Positions 61,687 through 64,000 of a stretch of 64,000 nt of DNA are shown one piece after another. The notes beneath the pieces were generated by a model. That model was given only the letters and a program-made list of their open reading frames with translations, ran no database searches and had not been told where the DNA came from. Origin of the DNA: Agrobacterium larrymoorei (lineage in GTDB: Bacteria; Pseudomonadota; Alphaproteobacteria; Rhizobiales; Rhizobiaceae); contig NZ_CP039691.1 of the NCBI RefSeq assembly GCF_005145045.1, positions 1,252,001-1,316,000 of the forward strand, read 5' to 3'. Both the position numbers and the translations under genes were made by a program. Position 1 is the stretch's first letter. Each line of letters begins with the position of its first letter.

Positions 61687-64000
<2,314 letters not shown>

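Overview
This is chromosomal DNA of an alphaproteobacterium of the Rhizobiales, most likely Agrobacterium/Rhizobium. The evidence is the order tuf, tRNA-Trp, secE, nusG, rplKAJL, rpoB, the roughly 1000-residue UvrB with long extra ends, the branched-chain amino acid genes, chemoreceptors ending in xWEEF, a type II NADH dehydrogenase, and the intergenic mosaic palindromes typical of rhizobia. Species is inferred, not proven. The window starts inside a HerA/DUF87-type ATPase gene and ends inside rpoB.

Layout. 1-3.6 kb: ATPase end, then an attenuator with an 18-codon leader peptide rich in Leu/Val/Ile, followed by ilvB-ilvN (acetolactate synthase). 3.6-10.1 kb: small membrane proteins (one broken), two paralogous chemoreceptors, an aldo/keto reductase and a LysE exporter. 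10.4-14.7 kb: RecD-like helicase, a MerR/LuxR-type hybrid regulator, pdxJ and ndh. 14.7-27.1 kb: metabolic genes and their divergent regulators (alcohol dehydrogenase/AraC, QorB-like/HxlR, TetR, ilvC, FucU-like, aminotransferase, PhzF-like), with intergenic gaps filled by repeats. 25.8-29.9 kb: an iron-type ABC importer whose permease has an internal amber stop. 29.9-36.4 kb: nuclease-like protein, diguanylate cyclase, lipoprotein, tRNA-Thr, J-domain protein, DUF922 protein, a 152-bp inverted-repeat element and a PRC-barrel protein.

36.5-38.3 kb is a visibly AT-rich island holding an AvcD-like anti-phage dCTP deaminase overlapped by a 58-codon gene. It lies between ordinary GC-rich housekeeping-type genes and is the best candidate for an acquired defence module. 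38.3-42.5 kb: secreted esterase and uvrB, the latter carrying an in-frame palindromic repeat. 43-49.8 kb: small envelope proteins, a frameshifted PepSY protein with a His/Met-rich loop beside a DUF2946 protein, and a DUF1800-DUF1501 pair. 49.8-54.2 kb: thioesterase, rlmB, tRNA-Tyr and tRNA-Gly, PAS, MliC-like and TerC proteins. 54.6-64 kb: the translation/transcription block, with two glycosyltransferase-like genes between tuf and tRNA-Trp.

Regulation visible in sequence: transcription attenuation of ilvBN, a nested 39-bp palindrome on the TetR-gene promoter, divergent regulator/enzyme pairs, an L10-type leader before rplJ and a 15-bp hairpin between rplL and rpoB. Three genes (3.6, 27-28.8 and 44.8-46.2 kb) appear broken by a single base change or indel; sequencing error cannot be excluded for any of them.
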